Source: Confluentibacter flavum (GTDB taxonomy: Bacteria; Bacteroidota; Bacteroidia; Flavobacteriales; Flavobacteriaceae). Taken from it: 64,000 bases of DNA. Under the pieces are notes generated by a model that worked only from the letters and a program-made list of their open reading frames with translations, searched no databases and had not been told where the DNA came from. The stretch lies in assembly GCF_002843175.1 (NCBI RefSeq), contig NZ_PJEO01000016.1, forward strand, positions 157,711 through 221,710, read 5' to 3'. A program made the translations under genes and the position numbers. Each line of letters begins with the position of its first letter. The first letter of the stretch is position 1. Shown here piece after piece: positions 26,671 to 35,029 of the stretch.

Positions 26671-27783
26671 TTAACCTTTATCCCAAATTATATCATCCTT
26701 ATATTCTTCATAAACTTCCATATTTATAGGGCATTTATTGTCCATATCTGAAAGCTCAATTAATAAAGATAATGATTCGTTAAAGCGTCTTAATGAAACA
26801 CTACCTAGCTCTATAATTAAACTATTAATTACACTTTCTTCAAATGGAAAATAAGGGTTTTGATCATTACCTTCTCTAAAGATTGCTATCAACTCTCTCA
26901 AATATTCCTTAAATATATCAGGATTTGGAAAATCAAAGCTGATTCTTTCTTTTATCCTTGATTTAACGCTTTCATAAACGTATTGTCCTAAATCTTCCAC
27001 AGAAATTAATGCTGATTGAGTAAGATTCAAAAACAGTAGCAAATTGTTGGGTACGGTATCTAAAATCTCTCTGATGAAATTATTAGTCTTGTCAATGTTC
27101 GAATTGTTTAATACTGCAATGTCTTCAAACTCATCAATCCAAAGAATTACACACGAAAACTTTTGTTTGTTATAGGTTAAACACGAAAACAATCCCGCTA
27201 AAATTGAACTGTAATCGGTATCGTCTTTTAATGAACGTAATATACCAGATGCATTTAGTGATTTCAGCTCAGTGGCATTCATATTCCCGTACAAATACTT
27301 TTTAATGTCTAAGTGCTGTATGTCAGAATTAAAAACAGCCTTCAAAACACTTTGGATATGAAGGTTTGAGCCGATTGAATCAATATAAGCATTCAAATCA
27401 CCAACAATATCAGAAAAAGTGTTTCTTAACTCTTCAATGTTAAGTTTGTCAATTATAGAAATGTAAATGCTGTAAATAGGTTCTTTACCTTTGGGTAATG
27501 ATATAACCGCTGAATAAGGAATAGCCTTTCCAGCTTTATCTGCAAGTGCTTGTAAAACATCTTTCTTGTTGAAAAATCTTGCAGCGTGTGTTTTACCACT
27601 TCCATATTCCCCCCAATTTAAAACCAAAGTAGAATTAGGTATTCTAATACTACGTTCAATTCTTTTTTCAAATTTCTCTTTTACATCTTTGAACCCTGCC
27701 CAAACTAATTCGTCAGGGTTTGTTGCAGGTGTTAAACGAAATGGATTCGTTTTTAACTTGTATGTTGCTTTGAAGTCTGCCAT
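26671..27783 (-). CDS. AAA/ORC-type P-loop ATPase of the defence operon
   Basis: A 370-residue ATPase. Walker A is GEYGSGKTH (about 57-65), Walker B is CVILWIDEFEDI, and a later FLNLTQSAL with SVSLRRFNESLSLL fits sensor 1 and sensor 2 positions of ORC/Cdc6-like and BrxD-like ATPases. The opening TNPFRLTPATNPDELVWAG recalls ATPases that load on DNA or other complexes. No membrane segment or nuclease domain is present. It sits between an unrecognised 551-residue protein (6 bp away) and the PIN-like gene (4 bp away), so these three may form a subcomplex. This is inference from spacing. Confidence 0.75.
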   Translation of the reverse strand: MADFKATYKLKTNPFRLTPATNPDELVWAGFKDVKEKFEKRIERSIRIPNSTLVLNWGEYGSGKTHAARFFNKKDVLQALADKAGKAIPYSAVISLPKGKEPIYSIYISIIDKLNIEELRNTFSDIVGDLNAYIDSIGSNLHIQSVLKAVFNSDIQHLDIKKYLYGNMNATELKSLNASGILRSLKDDTDYSSILAGLFSCLTYNKQKFSCVILWIDEFEDIAVLNNSNIDKTNNFIREILDTVPNNLLLFLNLTQSALISVEDLGQYVYESVKSRIKERISFDFPNPDIFKEYLRELIAIFREGNDQNPYFPFEESVINSLIIELGSVSLRRFNESLSLLIELSDMDNKCPINMEVYEEYKDDIIWDKG

Positions 27784-27789
27784 TATTTA

Positions 27790-29445
27790 TTATTTTATTT
27801 GGATGTAGCCGTCTTGATACTGTTCTTGATATTTGAATATGAATTTATCTTGTTCTTTCTCAGACAACTTATTTAGTATAAAGCTATAACCCACTTTTAT
27901 TTTATCGTCCATATAAAGTTTATATTTGGTGTAGTTAGCTGCCTGTGAGGCTGTAACCCTATTTGGGGCGAGCGTTTTAAAAATTTCAAAACTATTTTCA
28001 ATGTGCTTATAAATTCGGTCCAATATTGACTTTATATCGTCCGGATTAGAAACAATATTGTTGTTAAAACAGTCATCAAAAAGATGAATCATAAAATTGT
28101 CAAGAAATTTAGATGGTGATATTATTTTTTCAGTATTAATATCATTCCATATACATAAATGCTTAAATAAGTTATCGCCTATTTTTTCTATATTATATTC
28201 ATTTTTTGAATTATCAAAACTGATAATTCCAAAATCCAACATCCAATTTAACCTAGGCATAATTAAATGTTCCAAATACACTTCCGCTTTTTCCCATTTT
28301 CTAATTCTGTTTAAGATAATGTCAAGCTTACTCACTACCTTTCTATCTGAGTTATATGTTGGGCTTTTATATCCCTGAAAAGAGTATTGATTTTGTTTTT
28401 TATATTCTTCCAAACTTTTAATTAACTTGGATTGAAACTCACTAACTATTTTTGAGTAGGTTGCTTTTCCTTCAATATAAATTAACTCCAACAGATTGCT
28501 GAAATAGAAATAATCATATCTTAAAATACACTCTAAAAAATACATTTTGTCAAATGTGGTTAATTCAAAAATATTTGAAGATTTACTATAGTCATTTTTT
28601 AATGCTTGATATACTTTCAAAGATTTACCAACATAGAGTATGTTATTTATTTTGTTTAACAATTCAATGTCAATTGCCATTTCTAGGTATGGCTTAGCTG
28701 AAATCCCATTTTTAGTTTCTTTAATTAACCCTTTGTTAAATTCACTATTATCTAAAACATCCTTATATTTTAAACAGAAAGTTTCAAATCTCTTATTGAT
28801 ATTACTAGTAGGAATCTGCTTATTTTCATCAAGGAAAAGGGATAAAATTTTGAAATAACCTAAGCGTCTAACTTTTGTATTTGTAGATAAAATTGGTAAA
28901 GACTTGTCATCTTTTATCGGCTGATTCTTGCGAAAAAAGATTGTATAAAATTCAGGGACGACAATTGAATCAATTTTTATTTTCACAATATGTTTTGCAA
29001 ATTCAACATCCCACCAGAACTTTTCAGAAATTTCTATTGAAAACATATAATTTCCTGCATCTGGACACATTGCATCACCATACTTTATATCTGTATAATG
29101 GTTTTGAATAGCATTTTTTCCATATAAGTTGATTTGCTTAATTAATGAATACATTTCGTTGGTGATAGACTTACCTTCTGTCAAGTCTTCTCTCCATCCT
29201 AGGTATTCATAACCTTTAATTTCAAATGACGTAAATTCACTTATCTCGTCTAAAAGACGTTCGATTTTTGAAGTATCATCTAAAGTATTGTAGGAATAAA
29301 AGTCTTCATCAATTTCTTCTTCAAAATCATCTTTTATATCAAACGTAAAAGTATAATGATATTCACTAAACTCAAATATCAATTCGTTTTCGTGTATCAT
29401 TGCTTGGTAGCAATTGTTTAAATATAAATTAAATACCTCTTTCAT
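27790..29445 (-). CDS. Uncharacterised 551-residue protein of the defence operon
   Basis: I recognise no domain. It is soluble, rich in Lys, Asn and aromatic residues and predicted largely helical after the first 120 residues; a C-terminal segment APNRVTASQAANYTKYKLYMD may be a conserved core. An upstream ATG at 29485-29487 is in frame but would overlap the sulfurtransferase by 41 bp. I prefer the ATG at 29443-29445, one base after that gene's stop, which matches the tight packing of the operon. Its AAA-ATPase partner follows after 6 bp. It is a candidate for a new component family of sulfur-based defence. Confidence 0.75.
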   Translation of the reverse strand: MKEVFNLYLNNCYQAMIHENELIFEFSEYHYTFTFDIKDDFEEEIDEDFYSYNTLDDTSKIERLLDEISEFTSFEIKGYEYLGWREDLTEGKSITNEMYSLIKQINLYGKNAIQNHYTDIKYGDAMCPDAGNYMFSIEISEKFWWDVEFAKHIVKIKIDSIVVPEFYTIFFRKNQPIKDDKSLPILSTNTKVRRLGYFKILSLFLDENKQIPTSNINKRFETFCLKYKDVLDNSEFNKGLIKETKNGISAKPYLEMAIDIELLNKINNILYVGKSLKVYQALKNDYSKSSNIFELTTFDKMYFLECILRYDYFYFSNLLELIYIEGKATYSKIVSEFQSKLIKSLEEYKKQNQYSFQGYKSPTYNSDRKVVSKLDIILNRIRKWEKAEVYLEHLIMPRLNWMLDFGIISFDNSKNEYNIEKIGDNLFKHLCIWNDINTEKIISPSKFLDNFMIHLFDDCFNNNIVSNPDDIKSILDRIYKHIENSFEIFKTLAPNRVTASQAANYTKYKLYMDDKIKVGYSFILNKLSEKEQDKFIFKYQEQYQDGYIQIK

Positions 29446-29446
29446 T

Positions 29447-30550
29447 TTATACAAAACAAGCCGCACAACCTTCTCCTTCGACATCATCCAAGATGTCCAC
29501 TAGGTAAGGTGATTTGGCTTTTGATTTTTTTTCCATTCTTTTAATATACTCTTCTTTGATTTTCTCCATTCTTTCTGGTTGAATCAATTCTTCCAAGCTT
29601 TCAAATTGTCCCCAAGTGTAGCCGTCTTTCTCGTACTCCATAGCTTTCTTGTACAAATCAGGGTGTTGTTCGTACAACCAAACCCATTCAATTTTTTGTT
29701 GAAAAAAGCAAAAGAAACATCCCGAACGACTTCTTGCGTATTCTCCTTTTTTTCCGTTAACCTCAAATTCAATTTTGTTGTAGTAGGCAGGAACACCTAC
29801 ACCGCTTTCTTCTAATATTTTAAAAATATCGTCTCGCACTAATACTTCATCATTTTCTAAAAGTGGAAATGTAGCTTCGGTTGCTAGAGGATAATCCGTT
29901 GTTTTCAGAAAATCAAAAACCAAATGATTAAATGCTTTCACATTGGCATCCAATAAAATATTTAGCTTTTGGTCTAGTGTGAAACTTGTATCCACTTTTC
30001 GATTAATTGTTTGAAAAGCTTTTTCTTGATTTTTGCCAAAGTCTATATTCTTGGACATTGCTAAAAGTTGCTCCATGTTTTGGTTGGCTAACAATTTGGC
30101 AACAACATCTTGGCTCCAAATATTCTTGCGAAATGGAAATATGGATTGAATATTCTTTTTTGTAGAAATATAGCCTTCTCTTTCTTCATCACCTCGAATT
30201 CCAACATAAGAAATCACCGGGTCAGAACCAACATAGTTTTCAAAAGGGTCTAGTTTCAGTTTTTTAGTGCACCAACGAGCATTGGAAGAAGGTAAAAATC
30301 CACCGTACATTTTTAAAAAGTGGTCAAATGGGTCTTCTGAACTTTTTTCAGCACCCTGCAAAAGCTCAATCTTGATTCCGAGATAAACCTCCAAATTTTT
30401 TATTAATTGATAGGTTTCATCTAGTTCCTTACCCGTATCACAGGTATAGAATTCTAAATCAATGGACGGATATTTAGTTTTGACATAAATTGCCAAAGCA
30501 GCACTATCTTTCCCTCCTGATATACCTAATACGTGTCTTACTTTGCTCAT
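29447..30550 (-). CDS. PAPS-reductase-like PP-loop sulfurtransferase (DndC/BrxP type)
   Basis: A 367-residue adenine-nucleotide alpha-hydrolase. The PP-loop is SGGKDS at residues 11-16. Cysteines that could hold an iron-sulfur cluster are Cys93 (RWCTKKLK) and Cys277/Cys280 (SGCFFCFF); a further CAACFV motif ends the protein (Cys362, Cys365). DndC uses such features to place sulfur in the DNA backbone, and BREX type 4 carries a related BrxP. With a cysteine desulfurase and DndD-like ATPase in the same operon, DNA sulfur modification is the best hypothesis; PAPS reduction for assimilation is unlikely in this setting. It overlaps the upstream ATPase gene by 4 bp. Confidence 0.88.
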   Translation of the reverse strand: MSKVRHVLGISGGKDSAALAIYVKTKYPSIDLEFYTCDTGKELDETYQLIKNLEVYLGIKIELLQGAEKSSEDPFDHFLKMYGGFLPSSNARWCTKKLKLDPFENYVGSDPVISYVGIRGDEEREGYISTKKNIQSIFPFRKNIWSQDVVAKLLANQNMEQLLAMSKNIDFGKNQEKAFQTINRKVDTSFTLDQKLNILLDANVKAFNHLVFDFLKTTDYPLATEATFPLLENDEVLVRDDIFKILEESGVGVPAYYNKIEFEVNGKKGEYARSRSGCFFCFFQQKIEWVWLYEQHPDLYKKAMEYEKDGYTWGQFESLEELIQPERMEKIKEEYIKRMEKKSKAKSPYLVDILDDVEGEGCAACFV

Positions 30551-33500
30551 TGTAATAATTCTTTAAGTAGGTTCAAGACAGCCGCAACGTTTGAAGTATT
30601 GTCTTTACCTAATTTATTTCTAAGCTCATTTTTCAATTGCTCAATTTCTTTGCTTTTGTTTTTTGGAACTCTTACCACTTTTGGGTCAATTTTACTAAAG
30701 AATGAATCTATTTTAACACCAATCACTTCTTCTTTGCTTTCATCAATATCAGACTTTGAGATTTTAGTTAAACTATCGAGAGCTAAAATCATTGCTTTAA
30801 ACTGTTCATAAAGCATAACTTCATCCTCATCAGAAAAGTTCTCAAGTGTTTTTCCCATCACAGCTTGTGCTATAGAGTTTAGCCAAGCTTTTCGGTCGTC
30901 TAAAGGCGAATCCAATCTTTGCACAAAAGTCTTTTGATTACTCAAAAGCATATGCTTTTTCAATTTTGTGAATCGCTTTTGTAAATACGCTTTGTATTCT
31001 TCAAAGTCGGAAGTTTGCCCGACAAATTCACTACAAATGAAATCCTCAAAACGCTTTACCAATTCATCATAAGCAGTTCGTAGTTCTCTTACGGAATCTT
31101 GTAAACTAGTTGTAAAGCTTTGAAGTTTAGATTTATCTTGTTGTAAAGTGGAAAGCGTTAAACCTAAAGCACTCGGAAAAGCATCAAAAAATGTTTCTTC
31201 GGGGTCTTTACTTGTTGCAATAGCTTTTCTAATTTTTATTGCAGATGGAGAAAGTCTTTTTGTGTTTTTACTGTACTCTGGCAATTGTTTGTAGAAAACA
31301 ATGAATGGTTTTATGGTTTCAATAAAAGAGTTATTATCGAATTTTTGTTCAGTTGCAATGTTTAAGAATGTTCGATAACTATTAAAAATGTCCAATTTTA
31401 CACCTTCAATATGAAATGTTTTTATAGAATAATCATTGGGATATTTTGAAATCAATCCTAAATTCTCCTCGGATAGTTGAGGGATATAACCATCTTCATT
31501 AAAGATTGCAAAATCGTCACGTTTCAAAAACAAAAATGTAGGAATCCAAAAGTCAATTAATCCTTGTTTTAGTTTGAAAGGTCTTTTGCTCAGCAATTCA
31601 CTTAATTCTGAGATTTTGAGTTGTTCAGATTTGGCACTTTCTAAAAAGTCTTCCGATGCTCTCCATAATCTATTGAAAGTTGAATTATCATGAATGGAAA
31701 TTACATCCAAAGAGTTTTCTCTTATTGGTGAAATGCCATTTTCCTTGAGAAGGGATAAATAGATTGTCTTTTCAGGTGGAAATTTTGAATCTTCAAAGCC
31801 TAAATTTTCTTTATCCCAATCATTCGCCAAAGCCTTAAAATAATTCTTTTTAGCAGTATGAATAGAAGATGAAATTTTATGCTTGTTTACCAATTCATTT
31901 TTGAAAACAGGAGTGGCATCATACACAATGCTACACACTTGAGAAAGTAGTTTATTGAAGTCCTTTTTATCATTAATTTTCTTTTCTGCTCCATTAAAAA
32001 ACCACTTCACATCTTTACTGCCTGAATAAATGCTATCTGTTATATAGTGGTTTAATAAACGTACTTGCGATGAATTAATACTTTCCAATTCTCTAATTGC
32101 AACTTTATCTTTTTCATTTTCTAAAATTACTTTTTGAATTTTTTCAATCTCAAACAATAGGTTTTTAATCTCAATAGAGTTTTTGAAAAAACAGTAAATT
32201 ACTGCCTCCTCTTGTTGTTTGGATTTATTTTGTATGTCGCTTTCTTTTAACTTACCGTTAAAAACAAGATTTACAAAGCCGTCAATTTCTCCTTCGGGAG
32301 TTTCATTAGTTATGGGGTATTCAGTAATTCTAAATTGAAAATACCTAGGCGTTCCTGTAGAAAATGAATATTGCTTTGCAAAGACTGGATTAAATTGAAT
32401 ATGCCTATTTAAAAGTGTAGTAATATCTGCAACTTCCGAAATTCTATTACCAGCTTCAATCAATGCTGTTTGAATGTCCAAATCTGTTCCTTCGAACAGA
32501 ATGAATCGTTTTGAATGTGAACGATAACGAATAATATTTTTTGTCTCTAGATTCTTAATGACTTCTTTGGCATCTGATACACCACAAGTAGTTTTTAAAT
32601 AATCAATAAAGAAACTCAAATCCAAGATTGAACCACTTGCAGAGAAGATATTTAAAAGTCCAATTGTTTTGACTGCTTTGATGTAATCGTTGATATTTGA
32701 GTCAAATGCTCTTTCCACTTCTTCGATTGATGAACGAATGGAACTCCAAGCAGAAAAGTCAGGGTTATATTTTGATGTTAAAAACGAGTAGAAATTGAAA
32801 TTTAGGTAATCGTAAACATTTGACAAATTGTAAAACGGATTTTCCTTTTTGTTGAATTTTGCCAATCCTGTATGGTCTGATGATTCAAGAAAAGAAAATA
32901 ATGACCTTTCATTTTGTCCGTATCTCTGCAATGAAAGTGTAAGAATATTAGCTGAAAGAATATCAAGCGGATATAGCTTAGAAGCAATTTCTTTCAGGAA
33001 GTCTTTATTGAAATTAAATGCCTTTGTTTCGGTGGTTAACTTCAAACATTTATCAATTTCTGATTTTGAAGTCTTGGTTTCAAAATTCTCCGAAATGTGT
33101 TCAGATGCCAAAAACAAAAGTTGTTCAACAGGCTCGTTAAAAGTAATTTCACGGAAACGTCCTTTTACTTTTGTCCATTCTTGTTGTTGAGCTTTACTTA
33201 ATGAATAAGCATAAGATTCTAAACTTTGGTGGACAGTCGTGATTAAAACAATATTGTGTTTTGGATTATTACAGAACTCTGCCAATTGCTGAACAAAATA
33301 AAGCTCTTTTTCAGGATTGTGTTTACTTGCGTACTCCAAAAACTTACCAAACTCATCAATTAGAATAAATAATAGCTTGTTTTCCTTTCCAATTGAATGA
33401 TAACGATTGAATATTTCTGAAACAATATTTTCCTGTTGATTCTTGTTAGTTTTAACCTCAAAAGCATCTGCAAACAGTTCTACTATGGAAGCGTATGAGC

Positions 33501-33768
33501 CAACAATTTTTACAAAATCGTATTTAGGTTTTATTATGAAATTCGGTTCAAAATAGCGTTTCGTTCCTCTAACACTCTGTTCAAACGCCAAAAGAAAGGA
33601 AGATTTACCTGTACCATAAGTGCCAACGATATTAAAAGAACGAATTCCTTTTTTAAAGTCGTTAACTATTTGGCTAACAACTTGACTAGCATTGGGAGTT
33701 GGGATGTAGTTGAAATCCCTATCAGTGTCCCTGATAATATTTACCGATGTTGTGAAATTATTTGCCAT
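30547..33768 (-). CDS. BrxC/PglY-like large P-loop ATPase
   Basis: A 1073-residue ATPase. Walker A GTYGTGKS is at 49-56 and Walker B LLFILIDEFGKFLEYA at 132-147; the IDEFGKFLE form recalls PglY and BrxC of BREX systems, which are of similar size. The C-terminal two thirds are helical, with no nuclease or methylase motif. In BREX these ATPases bind DNA and are essential for defence. The gene overlaps the DUF4007 gene by 11 bp and the PP-loop gene by 4 bp, so the three are produced together. The BREX relation rests on motif form and length and should be confirmed by a profile search. Confidence 0.75.
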   Translation of the reverse strand: MANNFTTSVNIIRDTDRDFNYIPTPNASQVVSQIVNDFKKGIRSFNIVGTYGTGKSSFLLAFEQSVRGTKRYFEPNFIIKPKYDFVKIVGSYASIVELFADAFEVKTNKNQQENIVSEIFNRYHSIGKENKLLFILIDEFGKFLEYASKHNPEKELYFVQQLAEFCNNPKHNIVLITTVHQSLESYAYSLSKAQQQEWTKVKGRFREITFNEPVEQLLFLASEHISENFETKTSKSEIDKCLKLTTETKAFNFNKDFLKEIASKLYPLDILSANILTLSLQRYGQNERSLFSFLESSDHTGLAKFNKKENPFYNLSNVYDYLNFNFYSFLTSKYNPDFSAWSSIRSSIEEVERAFDSNINDYIKAVKTIGLLNIFSASGSILDLSFFIDYLKTTCGVSDAKEVIKNLETKNIIRYRSHSKRFILFEGTDLDIQTALIEAGNRISEVADITTLLNRHIQFNPVFAKQYSFSTGTPRYFQFRITEYPITNETPEGEIDGFVNLVFNGKLKESDIQNKSKQQEEAVIYCFFKNSIEIKNLLFEIEKIQKVILENEKDKVAIRELESINSSQVRLLNHYITDSIYSGSKDVKWFFNGAEKKINDKKDFNKLLSQVCSIVYDATPVFKNELVNKHKISSSIHTAKKNYFKALANDWDKENLGFEDSKFPPEKTIYLSLLKENGISPIRENSLDVISIHDNSTFNRLWRASEDFLESAKSEQLKISELSELLSKRPFKLKQGLIDFWIPTFLFLKRDDFAIFNEDGYIPQLSEENLGLISKYPNDYSIKTFHIEGVKLDIFNSYRTFLNIATEQKFDNNSFIETIKPFIVFYKQLPEYSKNTKRLSPSAIKIRKAIATSKDPEETFFDAFPSALGLTLSTLQQDKSKLQSFTTSLQDSVRELRTAYDELVKRFEDFICSEFVGQTSDFEEYKAYLQKRFTKLKKHMLLSNQKTFVQRLDSPLDDRKAWLNSIAQAVMGKTLENFSDEDEVMLYEQFKAMILALDSLTKISKSDIDESKEEVIGVKIDSFFSKIDPKVVRVPKNKSKEIEQLKNELRNKLGKDNTSNVAAVLNLLKELLQ

Positions 33769-34639
33769 AGTATGTGTCTAATATTTTGTAAGCGCCTGAT
33801 TTATTCTTGAATTGCAACTCTTTAATCCCTGCTTGGTCAGTAAAAGTGATGTCTTTAAATTCACTTACTATTTCAGAAATTTTATTCATCAAGCCAGAGC
33901 GATTTAAAGCGAAAATTGAACCCGGACTATTCAAGTCAAACTCCAAGGAATTCAGACTTATAGAGTTTCCGTAGTTTGAATTATCAAGTATTGTGAACAA
34001 TACAATCGCTTCGGGGAGATTATCTCTTTCAGAATTTTCAATGTAAAATTGTTCTTCTTTGCCTTTTCCAGTTGTCTTTAAAAGTTCTATTTCAGAAAGA
34101 ATGCCAGAAAAACTATCCTCAACATCCTTACTTTCAGGGTCATTTTTATAGAGGTTTGCGAAAACAATAAAGTCTTTTGCAACCGTATTTTCATTGAAAT
34201 TCAAATCGGGATTGCTCTCACCAATTCTCTTCACATAGTTTACAAAGGTTTCTTTGTTAAAGAACAGTTTCTCTTTTCTGAACTCATTAAAAATGATGGA
34301 GTAAATAGTAGCAAAACCATTTTTCACTAATTGATAATGCAGAAGCCAAAGGCTAGCTTCATCTTCCAAAAAAGGATCATAACCAGTTTCATCATCAAAT
34401 AATCGCCTGCCAAATTCAGTTGGAATGTCTTTGTTGTCAATAATATTGAAAGCTTTCAGCCAAAAACGAATGGATGAAACCATATTTTTCCCAACTCCAA
34501 GTTGAACAACTGCATCTTCTTCATTAAAATTCTTTCTTTGCTGCACATAGTCATAACCCTTTTTAAGCCAAAGCTGACGGCACTGAAAAGAATCGTGGCC
34601 AGAAAATGTATATTTTGTGATTTCTGAACTTTCTATCAT
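33758..34639 (-). CDS. DUF4007 family protein, first gene of the defence operon
   Basis: A 293-residue DUF4007 protein. Family hallmarks are FSGHDSFQCRQLWLKKGYD at the start and LGVGKNMVSSIRFWLKA at about residue 47; the latter looks like a DNA-binding helix pair. DUF4007 is known from neighbourhoods of PAPS-reductase-like genes and DNA sulfur modification, but its function is not established. As the promoter-proximal gene it could be the recognition or regulatory subunit. Its end overlaps the large ATPase start by 11 bp. The first ATG (34637-34639) directly precedes the conserved domain and is the likely start. Confidence 0.85.
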   Translation of the reverse strand: MIESSEITKYTFSGHDSFQCRQLWLKKGYDYVQQRKNFNEEDAVVQLGVGKNMVSSIRFWLKAFNIIDNKDIPTEFGRRLFDDETGYDPFLEDEASLWLLHYQLVKNGFATIYSIIFNEFRKEKLFFNKETFVNYVKRIGESNPDLNFNENTVAKDFIVFANLYKNDPESKDVEDSFSGILSEIELLKTTGKGKEEQFYIENSERDNLPEAIVLFTILDNSNYGNSISLNSLEFDLNSPGSIFALNRSGLMNKISEIVSEFKDITFTDQAGIKELQFKNKSGAYKILDTYYGK

Positions 34640-35029
34640 TAATTTTTCTTGTGAAAACCTGTAATTTTATAAAACACAAAGTAACCAATTTTTTACTGTT
34701 TTTTAAGCCGAAAAAACACATATTATCAACACCTAAATTATAGTTAACAGCAATAGATCGTTTTTTTATTTGCAATTACAATATTCAATTGAAATGTTTT
34801 ACCCGTTCTAAAGTTTTTAATTTTCGTGCAAATATTTATTTAATAGTAATGTAAATATTTTTATAGTGTTATGAAGTAATTCAAGGTTAAGAACTCCATA
34901 AACCGTTAATGCTAGTTTCTAACTTAGAAAAAGTGAGCTCGCTTTTATGCAACCAGTCTAATCAACAATTGTAAATGTAGAAAGTATTAGTAAAATTTGC
35001 TAATTATCTCGCATTTTTACTAAAAAACC
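34640..35029. promoter_or_regulatory. Divergent intergenic region with the operon promoter
   Basis: 390 bp between the minus-strand defence operon and a plus-strand gene. On the minus strand, TTACTTTG (34684-34677) is one base off the -7 consensus TAnnTTTG and lies about 37 bp before the DUF4007 start, a plausible promoter. No credible gene, large dyad or terminator is seen; a 70-codon frame at 34563-34775 overlaps the DUF4007 gene and looks accidental. Confidence 0.45.

Noticed and set aside
29446..29487. Upstream ATG for the 551-residue protein
   Set aside because: It would overlap the PP-loop gene by 41 bp; the ATG one base after that gene's stop matches the packing of the rest of the operon.
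19227..34639. A standard BREX or Dnd locus
   Set aside because: PglZ, BrxL and a methyltransferase for BREX, and DndB and DndE for Dnd, were not found; a plain type label would mislead.
34563..34775. 70-codon minus-strand frame before the DUF4007 gene
   Set aside because: It overlaps the DUF4007 gene in another frame and has no recognisable domain; the DUF4007 frame is well supported.
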